The notes beneath the pieces were generated by a model. It ran no database searches, was not told the DNA's origin, and worked only from the letters and a program-made list of their open reading frames with translations. A stretch of DNA of 64,000 nucleotides from Coriaria nepalensis (lineage: Eukaryota > Streptophyta > Magnoliopsida > Cucurbitales > Coriariaceae): NCBI GenBank assembly GCA_027186245.1, contig CP114500.1, positions 1,312,001 through 1,376,000 of the forward strand. The letters run 5' to 3'. The stretch's first letter is position 1. Every line of letters starts with the position of its first letter. Positions 12,204 to 22,967 of the stretch are shown here, piece after piece. The translations under genes and the position numbers were made by a program.

Positions 12204-12483
12204 ATTAGTCGAGATTGGTAATTAGCTATATGTCCTTCAGGTGAGAAGGCTAAAATGGTAAAATCACATTGCTTATCATCTATATATATAGACTATAGTA
12301 GTAGTTAAGATTTAAGAATGTGCCCTTGAGCTACCCAATGAGGTAGGGCCGACAATAATAGATCCAAACTACATGTCGTTCAGATGGCACTCAGATCAAG
12401 GAAGGCTCTGAAATAGTCAATACTCAAATGGCCTAACTAACGATAAACCCAGCAAAGATTGAGATTTCTTGTCTTCTTCATTA

Positions 12484-12501
12484 AGATGAAATATTTATAC
12501 A

Positions 12502-12570
<69 letters not shown>
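12484..12570. repeat. Poly(A) plus (TA)n microsatellite
   Basis: A run of more than 30 A residues is followed by about 17 TA units, between the convergent 3' ends of the kinase and the copper transporter. Confidence 0.95.
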
Positions 12571-12572
<2 letters not shown>

Positions 12573-12609
12573 AATTAATTTCGATTTTCTTTTACTGGAA
12601 GTGGAATGA

Positions 12610-13044
12610 TTAAGAACAAGCACAGGGATTATCAACAGCATCGGCGATGGCGACGTCCTCCTCCCCGCTCCTAAAAGCCAAGTACCCGATCGTAAGCCCC
12701 AAAACGATCGCTATAAATACTCCTCCGTTGAACGACATGACGGCAAGCATCAGGAGATATCCGATCGCCGAATTAACTCCAAAAAGCACAGATCCAGCGA
12801 GCCTCACTGCCGACCCCTTGCCGGCGACTTTAGGTCCCAGTAGAGGACTCTCGGTCTGCGACGGAGATAACTTCCCTGCGGTGGCGAGCTTGAGGCGGAC
12901 TCGACAATCCTCTAAGTACTGGTAAAAGGTGGAGACGACGACGCAGGCTAGCAAGGTGAAGCCGTAACTCGTCCACGAATCGGTCTTCCACGAATCGGTC
13001 AGGAGCGTTACCTCCCTGCTCCAGTAGAAGGTCATGTGCATCAT
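12610..13044 (-). CDS. COPT5: Copper transporter COPT5-like (Ctr family)
   Basis: An intronless 144-aa protein of the Ctr copper(I) transporter family. It has a Met-rich start (MMHM), three predicted membrane segments (about 27-42, 82-103, 105-124), the pore motif MLAVM (MxxxM, 99-103) at the end of TM2 and GLTIG (GxxxG, 116-120) in TM3. It ends with a CxC pair (CAC) near the C-terminus, the usual copper-binding tail. Length and the block FGVNSAIGYLLMLAVMSFNG match Arabidopsis COPT5, which exports copper from vacuole or prevacuolar compartments. Localisation here is inferred. It is divergent to the CID7-like gene, and its start is the first of two adjacent ATGs. Confidence 0.92.
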   Translation of the reverse strand: MMHMTFYWSREVTLLTDSWKTDSWTSYGFTLLACVVVSTFYQYLEDCRVRLKLATAGKLSPSQTESPLLGPKVAGKGSAVRLAGSVLFGVNSAIGYLLMLAVMSFNGGVFIAIVLGLTIGYLAFRSGEEDVAIADAVDNPCACS

Positions 13045-14579
13045 TTTCGCTCTCTTTGCCTGAATTTTAGAGGGACAAGAGAGAATGGTAGTTGGATACG
13101 TGAGAAACGATCTGAATGTTTCTCTTTATCGTTGGCCGATTGGTTTGTACAACTTTGGTTTCGACTGTACGACAGCGATGTTTGGTAAAGCAATTGCCCT
13201 TCAGAAGTCGAAATATTACGGTATTTGCCTCGATCCTTTTTCCCTTCGCTGCTCTTTTATACGTCTCAATTCATTTCCTTTTTTTGTTTTCTCTAATGAC
13301 TAATTCAGTAAAAGAACCTTCTTTTACTCTACCTGCCATCTAATTTTAACTATGATTTGATAACGATATGATTTAATATTAAATTCATCGTTTTTTTTTA
13401 TAAAAATAATCTAAAAATCAAATTTAAATAAAATTTAATAAATTAATAATTATTAACTTGTCTTATTTTTATCGGGCTAACACTGAAATCAAAGGCTACG
13501 TCAAATTCCGTAGCAGCGTTAAATCTAGACAACTACCGAAAAGCTTGAGTGACACCAAGATGTTGATGTGTCCATCTATGAAGCTTCTGGGCTTTCTTTT
13601 TAATTATTTTGGGGTAAGAAATATTAAAAATCCATTAATACGGGGTTGATGTGTTAATATTAGTTAGATTTCATTAATGTTTCATCATTGTGACCTGAGT
13701 GGTTCAGCTACATGTAGCTCACCGATTTTCTAAACGACGTGTAGCTTAGGAGTGGCGTCTACTTTTCATTATATTTTCATTTTTCTTTCTTTTTTGTGGG
13801 GGTGAGAGTCGCGTGGTGGTGGTGTGTTTAGCCAAGTCGAAGAGGCAGAGAGGGTTTCAACCAAAAATCCGAGAGAAGAGAGAAGAGAAGAGAAGAGGGG
13901 AGATAGAGAAATCCGGAAGTTTCTCGAGCTCGAATCTGGAAGAAAAAGCAGATTATTTTCTTCAAATCGTTCAATTTCGTCTGTTCCTTCTAATCATCGT
14001 CGATGGAGACATTCTCTCTGTTTCGTAAAGGTGTAGCTCTCTCGCGAGATCTTTCGATTCCTCATCTTATTCTGCTGCATTTGATTGTCGTGTGAATTTC
14101 ATGATTCTTTCTGGTTTGTAGTTCTTCATTTCATTGTCTTTTTAGTTCTTGGTTTCTGCGTTGAATTTGGTTGAGGTTTCTGAAAATCAGCTTCTTTGAG
14201 CTAGGAACATTTTGCCTATAGCCTGATTGATTTTCCTGTTAGTGTGTATCCATTTTATAGCTATTCCTGTATAAATTGCAGTTCATTCTCTTTGATCATA
14301 CTGAAAATATACCTGCTAACTGGTTTTACTTTTCGGAGTTGAATTTAATGAGCTCTTTCAGCAGTTAGATTTTGGAAATCTTGTGAGAATTACATGAATG
14401 ACAGCGATTTAGAACTTCGAAATTTTTGACTGCTTGCTGCTGTTTTCAAGTTCATTTGTGTATCTGGCCGACATGTATTTAAAACTAGTCTTGCTACTAA
14501 TATACACGTTCTTTGTGTTAGTTAAGTTAGTTTTCAGGGAATTGACTATGTGCAGCTGGCTGGTCTTCAAAACTAGTGT

Positions 14580-14610
<31 letters not shown>

Positions 14611-14767
14611 ACACGTATTTGTTTTTTTTTTATTTTTACCTCTTTGATTAACTTGCGTGCTAAATATAATTTCCTTGTAGGGTTTGGCTAACGCTTGTGA
14701 CACTTTAGCTATTACTTGTTTCCGAGTCTTCTTGTGTTAGTAGAGTTTTTCCATTTCCATCTAAATA
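13045..14767. promoter_or_regulatory. Divergent COPT5/CID7 upstream region with CID7 5' leader
   Basis: This region separates divergently transcribed COPT5 (-) and CID7-like (+) genes. A GA-rich purine tract at 13870..13905 (gagaagagaagagaagag) resembles a plant 5' leader, and a candidate 5'-UTR donor (aaag|gtgtag) lies near 14030, so a leader intron up to the coding exon is possible. A short ATG frame at 14002 could be an upstream ORF. A (TA)n(TG)n tract lies near 14580..14611. No other gene is seen. Confidence 0.45.
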
Positions 14768-17552
14768 ATGAACTTTTCCAAGAGAGGAGTCCAAACCAAT
14801 GAGGCCCGGGCTACAAGTTTGAATCCCAACGCAGCAGAATTTATTCCACTTTCCCTTAGATCGCCATCAATTGAAAACACCAGCACAACAGATGCAACCA
14901 CAAGATTCAATACTTCTGGGACATCAGGAAAAGCAGTGGTTGATCGGTCAGAGTCATTTGTTTCTAACAATTCGGATGAAGAGGTCCACCAATCCTGGCA
15001 CCAGCTTCCTGAAGACATTACACTGGACTATAAGGTGATGGGAGAAGATGAATCTCGGTCTCTAGGGAACCTCACTTTGGCGGACTTATCCTTGCATGAT
15101 GACAGTGAAGCTTATAGATCATCTCCTTCTAGAGGAGGTGGTTTTTCGTTGAATGGGAAGCAAGAGTTATCAAAGGACATTATAAACAGTAATCACTTTT
15201 CAGGAAATCTAAGATATTCTGCTCCTTCCTATGGCGTGAATCAGTCTTCAGCTAGTTTTTTGCATGTTTTAAATAAGCCTAGGGAAAAGCAAGTTCCAAA
15301 CAGTAATCTTTTAAGTAGGGATCCAGAGGGGCTCCGTTATGATGGAAATTCCGGACATGGATTCATGACTGATATGGTGGGCAAACACGCTGTTATGGAT
15401 GATACTAGCATGAATCCTTTGGAATTCTTGGCTTTGCGATTCCCTGGACTTGCTACTGATACCCTACTGGAAGTTTACTTGACCAATGGGGGAAACTTAA
15501 ATCAGACTGTTGGGTTACTCACTCAATTAGAGGTATGTTTCGTTGTTAACAGATTGCTGGGAGTTGTTTATGAATTTCTCACTTTTTTTAATCGAGCATA
15601 ATTTAAGAATTGATTCACTTCATTGTGGGTTGCAAAGCACTTTCATTTTTCCTTTCCCCTCCTAAGTGCTCTATCTGCAACGTAGTGTGGGTGAATGCCA
15701 AAGTGATACATATTTTTCATGGAACTAAATCAGAGAAATGTGTAGAATTTTAGATGAAACTCAGAAACTGTAGCTTTCCCTGCTCAAGAAATAGTGAAAA
15801 CTGCTTATTGGTTACAAGTTCTGAAGTCTACTTTTTATGCTAACTACTGTGAGGGATACTTCTTATGCCTCTTTTGGCGGGGAAGAGCTGGCTTCCCATA
15901 GAATCTTGAGGTGACGCATTTCTACTCTACTAAGTCTACCCTTATTTGTGCCCCAGTTCCTTAAAAACGTTGTGGCTTGGCATGGGGGTTTAGAGATCAT
16001 AATAGGTTGCGTACTTTAACTTTTAGTTTAATAATCTATAGGTGGCATTTAGTTTTTGTAACGATTTTACTTTCCTTAACACATAAATGGTTTGCATTGG
16101 CTTGTTGTTTCGTGATCATGTATTGGTGTTATTAACTGTTATTTATTTATTTCCTTAAGAGAAATTCATTGTATCCTCTTTTTTAGGGCATTTCATGGTG
16201 TCATTTGTTTTGAATTGTAGCTTCGAGTTGATGGCGGTCTCAACCAGAATCTATCATCAAAGACTTTATCTTCCCCCAATCTTGGTGCAATGAACTTTCA
16301 TGCACTCGCCTCACCTGATGGTCAGAATGGTCCAAAGTTTTCTGGAGATGATTTCCAACAAAGTGGCAACTCTTTCCGCTCTTTAAACAAGGACGACAGC
16401 CTTTTATTCAGGTCCAGCTCTTTAATCCCATCTAGAGGGCTAGATTTTGCTTCAACTGTCAGGAAAGTAGCTTCTCAAGATTCGGGTATATGGAAATATG
16501 ATACAAGTGGTTCTACTGAAAACACCATTGGCTCAAGTATAAATTCCCATTTGTTGTCCGAGACATATAATAGTTCACATGGGAGAGGCTTTTACTGTGA
16601 CAAGTTGCAAAACCATGGTTCAGCTCAATCAGCTCCAATCTGGCTAGATGCTGGAGATGCAATTGGTATGAGAAAACTCTGCTCATGTCATGTCTACATG
16701 GAAAATATCTGCATGTATTTTTTCCTTGTAACTCTATTGAGTTGGCAGGAAATATGTATCCTGAGCAGATAAAGGAGGTTCGAGGCCACACACGGCTCTG
16801 TAATGCATACCTTGATCAGGTAAATTCTGAAATTTGTTCAGTTGATCGGGTCAATGTAGGAAAACATACCCATCTGACAATCTCTAGCAGAAGTAGATAA
16901 ACTGGATGATGTCAGCTCTGATATTGAGACTAATTATCCCTCTTAATCCACTCTAAACTTGAGTAATCTCTTATACCTTATGAGACATTTCTTCTCTCTG
17001 CACTGTTTTCTAGCTCAAATGATCATGATAATATATTCTAAACAGGCACAACAATCTTATAATATAATGGGTGGGAACAAGGTTTCAGCAAAGGACCTTA
17101 CTGTTAAAGGCCAGTTCCAAAACATGAAGTATCTTCAAAGGTTTTTGTCTTTCTTTCTCCTTGCTTCTTTTAACTTAGTGTCTGACATGCTCATGTTCAA
17201 TTCTCTGAAATTATTGCTTCTGTTGGTTTTTTTTTTTTTAATTAGGAACCCAGTAGGCTCAGAGATGCAGGGTAATGGAGGGGAACAAGAGAGGATCATA
17301 AACTTGTATGGACTGAATGCAAGTGAAGCCATTCATGTACTGAAGCATGAAGTGAGTGTGTTAAGGACCACAGCAAGGGCCATGAAACAGCGGCTACAAG
17401 TTTATATATGCATTGGAACAGGTCAGCAAACCAGGGGCCCACCACGGACTCCCACAAGACTTCCGAGTGTTCTACAGAGGTATTTGCTCGAGGAAGAAGG
17501 CCTCGATTTTACTGAACCTCAGCCCGGACTTCTTCGAGTTGTGATATATTAA
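14768..17552 (+). CDS. CID7: CTC-interacting-domain protein CID7-like (PAM2-CUE-SMR)
   Basis: Five coding exons (14768..15532, 16221..16665, 16749..16819, 17046..17140, 17246..17552) give 560 aa. Near the N-terminus is a PAM2 motif, SLNPNAAEFIPLSL (17-30), which docks on the MLLE domain of poly(A)-binding protein. A CUE domain (about 216-255, NPLEFLALRFPGLATDTLLE) is a ubiquitin-binding fold. The middle is low-complexity Ser/Asn-rich. The C-terminus is an SMR domain (about 476-560: INLYGLNASEAIHVLKHEV, then ICIGTG). This order is specific to CID7, which is cytoplasmic and linked to mRNA fate. The gene lies between the kinase and the BRCT gene, as in Arabidopsis. Confidence 0.93.
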
Positions 17553-18648
17553 GCCCAAGGTATAACTGTTTTCTTTTTCCTTTTTTTTTTGGGACACAAT
17601 GAAACCAACATTAAGGTGTACACATCGTTATTCGCTCGTATCCGTATATGTGAATACATGGAGAAAGAATATCTCGGTTCTAAAAAAGGGAGGAAAAAAA
17701 AAAACAACTTTTGAACAGGAAGAGACAGTGAAGAGGATATCCGGATAGGGTGAAAGGGAGGACTGTATCCTTTTTAAGGGTTTACAGGTTACCTTTGTAC
17801 TTAGTTTATATTTCTTTTTTCCATTCCCTCTTTTTTTTTTGTTGTTGTTATTATTATTATTATTATTTTCAGTAAAATTATGTGATGTAACTCCAAGATG
17901 TGAATTAGATGATAGAGTAAAGTTAATCATGTCAAGTTGAATTCATACCCAACTCCTTTCGTTTATCATAAATCTCTAAATACGTTTAGCTGCTCGCTTG
18001 CCTTAAAATCGAGCTCTTATTCAAGTGTTAAGAATGTTCATTTGGTACCAATTCAGTATCGAATTTATCAAATAAAAAAATAGGGTTCTCAAAATAAATA
18101 TCCTAATAGGTTAATTTTTTTTTTCTCCAAAAAAATATTTGGTACGATTAAGAATTTATTATTAAAAAAAATAATTAATTTTGACCGTTTAATATTATTA
18201 AATTAATATTTTTTTAAAAAAAATATTAGATCAAAATTAATTAATTATTCTTGTATCAAAATTTTGACAACAAACCGAATATTTACTCCGAATAAAAGAA
18301 TCCACTGAGTCTTCCGCCTACATTGCATGCTTAACCTTTTTACGCGCTCCAGCCTCCCCACGCGCCAAGTTGCCGTCTCTGCCCGTTTGACTCGCGGTCA
18401 CTCTGACCGCCTCGTCTCCTCTTTTAAGTCTTACTCAACCAGAAGCACTACGCCCTCTCCCACTCCCACTCCCACTCCCACTCCCGGTAGCAGAGAGTAC
18501 TTTTCGTCTTTCGTCGCGTACCTTTCTCTTAATTTTCCCTGGGAAACGCAGAGAAACCTCTCTGTAAATGCATTTCCTTTAAGCACTTTGTTTCTAGTTT
18601 TTCTAGGGTTTCCACATCCTCGTTGTTTGTTTCACTGAAAGTTCAAAA
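17553..18648. other. Intergenic with small hairpin-forming AT-rich repeat
   Basis: This is the 3' UTR of the CID7-like gene and AT-rich spacer. At 18138..18260 inverted ends (TTTGGTACGATTAAGAATT and the complement of AATTATTCTTGTATCAAA) enclose self-complementary AT-rich DNA, compatible with a 123-bp MITE. No target duplication is certain. A (CCCACT)n tract lies near 18458..18486. Confidence 0.5.
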
Positions 18649-21600
18649 TGGATGTTCCGGAGCTAGAAGATGGTAACGATCATCACGAGAATGTCTTTAG
18701 TGGCATCTAATCTGGCACTCCTACTGATCGTCCCGATTCTGTCGAACAACCGCTGTCGTCTTCTGCTCCTGAGGGCAAACATTTCTATCTCAGAAGGTTT
18801 TTTTTTTTTTTTTTCTATCCCTCTTTTTATTTTTTTGGGAAGAGATATTTTCTAAGCTGGGTTTTTTATTATGAGAATGTGCAGGTATCAAATGGAGGTG
18901 TTTTGAGTTGCAGTGAAGAGGAACACTATAGCTGTGATGGAAACTGGTTCTGGAAAAACCATGATAGCTGTGATGTTCATTAAACACATTGACCTAGCAA
19001 TCAACTCTACTGGCCCTCAAAAGTTGATTATTTTCGTGGCTTCAGCTGTTCATCAGGCATGTTAACACATCCACTCTTCATCTTTCCTTAATTGAAATGC
19101 AATGCAATGCAACTAATCAGTGATTGTTAACCTATATTCTCAAAAGATGTGTCTTTTTGTGTCTGTAGCGATATGAAGTTATTAAAATTCATACTAATTT
19201 AAGGGTTGACGAGTACTTTGGAGCTAAGGGGGTTGCAGAATGGAGTGTGAAGCGCTGGGAAAAGGAAATAAATGACCATGATGTAAGTTTTCTTCCTAAA
19301 CAGCTCTTATGGTGGGTATTGAGATTACGTTCTGATTGGTTGGCATTAGATCTTTTGCTTCTTGGCGCTTATTATCATTGTACTCTCTTTATCTACTATG
19401 TTTTTTTCTTTTTGAAAAATATTCATCAATCCTTTTTCTGTCTCTTCCCGTATATTGCTTCTGGCACCCGTCATAACCGAGTTTCTTATCAATAATATTA
19501 TATAGGTGCTGGTTATGACTCCTCAAATCCTCTTAGATGCACCGAGAAAGGCATTCTTGTGTTTAGAGCCAGTAAGCTTGCTCATTTTCGACGAATGCCA
19601 TCATGCTACTGGTAATAATCATTTTCGACGAATGCCATCATGCAAAAATTATGAAGGTACGTATTTTTGCCATTGTTATTCTATTTTTCTCCTTTTTTTT
19701 CTTCCTTTGGGTCTCTGTACCTTTCCCTTTCTTTCTTTCTTTCTTCTTATTTTTTTTTTCCTTAAGCTATTTTTTTTTTATGAGTATTATCCCCTTTGCT
19801 GAAGGAATTTTACCACAAATCTGGTGACAAGCCAAAGATTTTTGGAATAACTACCTCCCCCATTGTTTTCCCACTCTCTAGTTACAAATTATCTGTATTA
19901 TAATGTGATTCTGAATAATTTGATACTGGTTCTATATTTCAGTCTGATGCTATGATCCTTTCTAGAATCTCTTACCAAATGCCTCGGTCATCATTCATAC
20001 ATATTTGCTATCAAGCATGTGGTGTCTATGAGTTCAGTAATCATCAGTTTCTATGAATAATCTGTATGTTAATGTGGCAGGTGTCTCATCCACCATGAAT
20101 TGTGAGAGTCAAATATCAGAACTTGAAAGCGTCTTGGATTCCCACGCTCTTCAATATATTTGAAATACGATTACTACAGACTTGGGATTGAACTCAAAAT
20201 ATTTGTTCTCAAGTATTATGATATTTCTTGCTTGCAGATATTTACTATTGAAGACAAGAAAGAGATGGAATTATACGTTCCTATTGTAAAAGAAAGCTGT
20301 ATATTTTATGAAAAAGAAGGATTTCAATGTCAAGATCTGAAAGATAAAATAGAAGCCTTATGGTCCAAGGTGTGTTCATGTTTTGTACTGGCTCTTAAGT
20401 ATAACGTGCATGATGCTAACTTGCATAAATTGGGGACCAATTGTAAATTACAGGTACCTGTTTTCCACTAAAAATATTAGAAATATGAAAGTGTATAAGT
20501 ATACTCATGCTATCTGGATTCCACTTGATTAAGGAGTTTTATCTGGAAATATAGATTTGATGATCTTGAATTTATTACTTCTCTAGCAAAATTTCCCTCT
20601 ATGGCTTATCAGTTTTTTCCCTTTATTTGTTGGCTTCCTTTGATACAGGACAGTGCTTTTGATCTTCGTCGATGGGTTGCTCCAGGACAGCATACTTTGC
20701 ATCCTATGCTTTGTAAATGTGGAGTGGATCTTTTGAAGTGGCTTTGGATCACAAGTTCCTATCAGAAGATCCAAAGGTCGTATTTGGAAAAACCTGTGAT
20801 AAGGGTCACAGATGGATGGTTTCTAAAACCATAGCTGATTGTGTTGAAGCCCTTATTGGGGCATATTATATCAATGGTGGATTGATTGGTGCATTGCATG
20901 TGATGAAGTGGCCCGGATTTGATACAGAATTCGATTCCTCCTTAGTTCTTGATGTAATTACCACTACATCTCTAAGGTCCTATGTATCCAAAGGGGGGCG
21001 AGATTATGATCATAGAGTTAAAGATCGGATATGAATTTACCACAAAGGGTCTTTTACAGGAGGCTATTACGCATCCCTCTGAGCAAGAACTGGGTGCTGG
21101 TTATTGCTACGAAGTAGTGATAGGAGTTTTGTACTTGATTTTTACACAATTGAATTTATTCTTCCTTTTCATCTTTTCTGCTCACGTAATATAGGAAAAA
21201 ATTTCGCATCTCTATTTAAGATACTGAATTTTCAACAGAACCTTGAGTTCCTTGGTGTTTCAGTCTTGGACATACTTATGACTCGGTATCTTTATCAGAA
21301 TCACTCAGATCTTGATCAAGGCGAGTTGACTGATTTGTGCTTTGCTTCTGTTAGTAATGAAAATTTTGCTCAAGTTGCTGTAAGACGAAATCTTCAGCAG
21401 CAGCATCAACATCGTTCCGGGTTGCTGCTTAGTCAAATAACAGAATATGTAAATTTTCTGACCAAACCAAATGATCCAACTAAATCGCTCCAAGTCATTA
21501 GAGGCCCCAAGTCTTACTGTGCCTCCATCCCTCTCTCTCTCTCTTCTCTATGTGACTGATTGTCAAAGAGTTCCTCATGACCAACCCTTACCTTTTACAG

Positions 21601-22741
21601 GCCCTTGGGAGACATGATTGAAAGTATAGCAAGGGGCAATACTTATTGACACCGATCTTCAAATTGATGGAGTGTGGAGCATTAATGAACCTCTGTTGTC
21701 CCCAATTGCGACTCCTGATAAACTTGATCTGGCCCCTTTCCGGGAACTTAATGAGTTGTGTGATTCTCTAGGTTATTATCTTAAAGAAAAATGTACAAGG
21801 AAGGGAGAACAGATGTGTGCCGTGCTCAGGTTACAGCTGAAAGATGACCTCTTGATTGGCGAGGGACTTGATCGGAGCAGAAAAGATGTGAAGGGAGAAG
21901 CAGGTCGTCGTATTTTGAAATAACTTGAGGTCCTTTTCCTGCTCTAAAGACTTGCCTCCATCAATGACCATGCTCTAAATAATTAAGATTATCTAGAATT
22001 GCCAATGCTTATATTCTAATGCAACAGGTTAAGGGGATTTTCACCCCTAGGTCTGTTTCCAAGAAGAGAAAACAGAATCCAGATTCAGTTGGTGATTTGC
22101 CTTGCCAGGACATGGACAAAGATTTCTCCTGCCCAAAAAATGCTGACAATTCTCCAGTCCAATAGCTAGGAAAAAGCTTAAGATAACACAAGTTTCAGAA
22201 CTTGACTTGTCCGCAGAGACATCCATCCCAGGTTTGCAATACCCATTATATCTTTTCCATTGCAATTCTTGTTAAACTCCAAATCTGGATCCTTTCTTTC
22301 TAATCATTATATCTTTTTTACTTTCTTTTTTTCTTTATTTATTATTTATTTTTAACAGTGATCGGGGCAATCAACACAAAAAAAGGAGGACCACGGACGA
22401 CCCTTTTAGAGCTATGTAAGAAATTGCAGTGGCCAAGGCCAACATTCGAAATAACAGAAGATAAATGGAGGTAAAAGCTAGCGAATCATCAACCAGCATT
22501 TCATTCTTCTTTTGCTCATATAATTTCATTTCCAGTTTAGCACGATTTTCTTAACTAGTATATCCATCTTCCTCCAGAACTCATTGAAATCGCTGAAGGC
22601 TCCGAGAAGAGAACAGGATTCAACTCATTTGTGTCAAGTATACCCAATTCTGGCAGTATTGAATATGGAGGAGATGCTAGACTGGACAAGAAGAGCTCGT
22701 TTGACTCGGCTGCACTAGCTGTGCTTTACGAGCTTCAATGA
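18649..22741 (+). pseudogene. DCL3: DICER-LIKE 3 (DCL3) pseudogene with central deletion
   Basis: Remnants in correct order match plant DCL3, the nuclear dicer making 24-nt siRNAs for DNA methylation. They are the N-terminus (18649), helicase motif I METGSGKT (18940..18963), motif II FDECHH (19587..19604), a linker exon IEDKKEMELYVPI (20239..20370), then the RNase IIIa part from RRWVAPGQ (20670), RNase IIIb LEFLG (21244) and the terminal dsRNA-binding region (22359..22741). Between 20370 and 20649 the helicase C, DUF283 and PAZ portions are missing, roughly 800 codons by comparison with the family. Lesions include stop codon 21, TGA before VAVKRN, frameshifts near 20733, 20990, 21605 and 21630, a 24-bp internal duplication (19583..19606 and 19620..19643), and catalytic Asp changed to Val in LEFLGVSVLD. 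Confidence 0.9.
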
Positions 22742-22967
22742 CAGGGGAAGCTTACTATTAACGATTCTTGATACATTTTTCCAATAGTGAAATAGGAATG
22801 CAATGTAAGTATCGCTGTATATTCAATCCTAATTGTCATCTCATCGTTGTGTGGAAGGTAAAACAAATATTTATATACATTTATATGCACACCACAATAA
22901 GATCTCAAGTTTTTCCCATCATTCTTGAAAAACTTGAAGCAATGATCAACAAGATTACAAGAGGATC

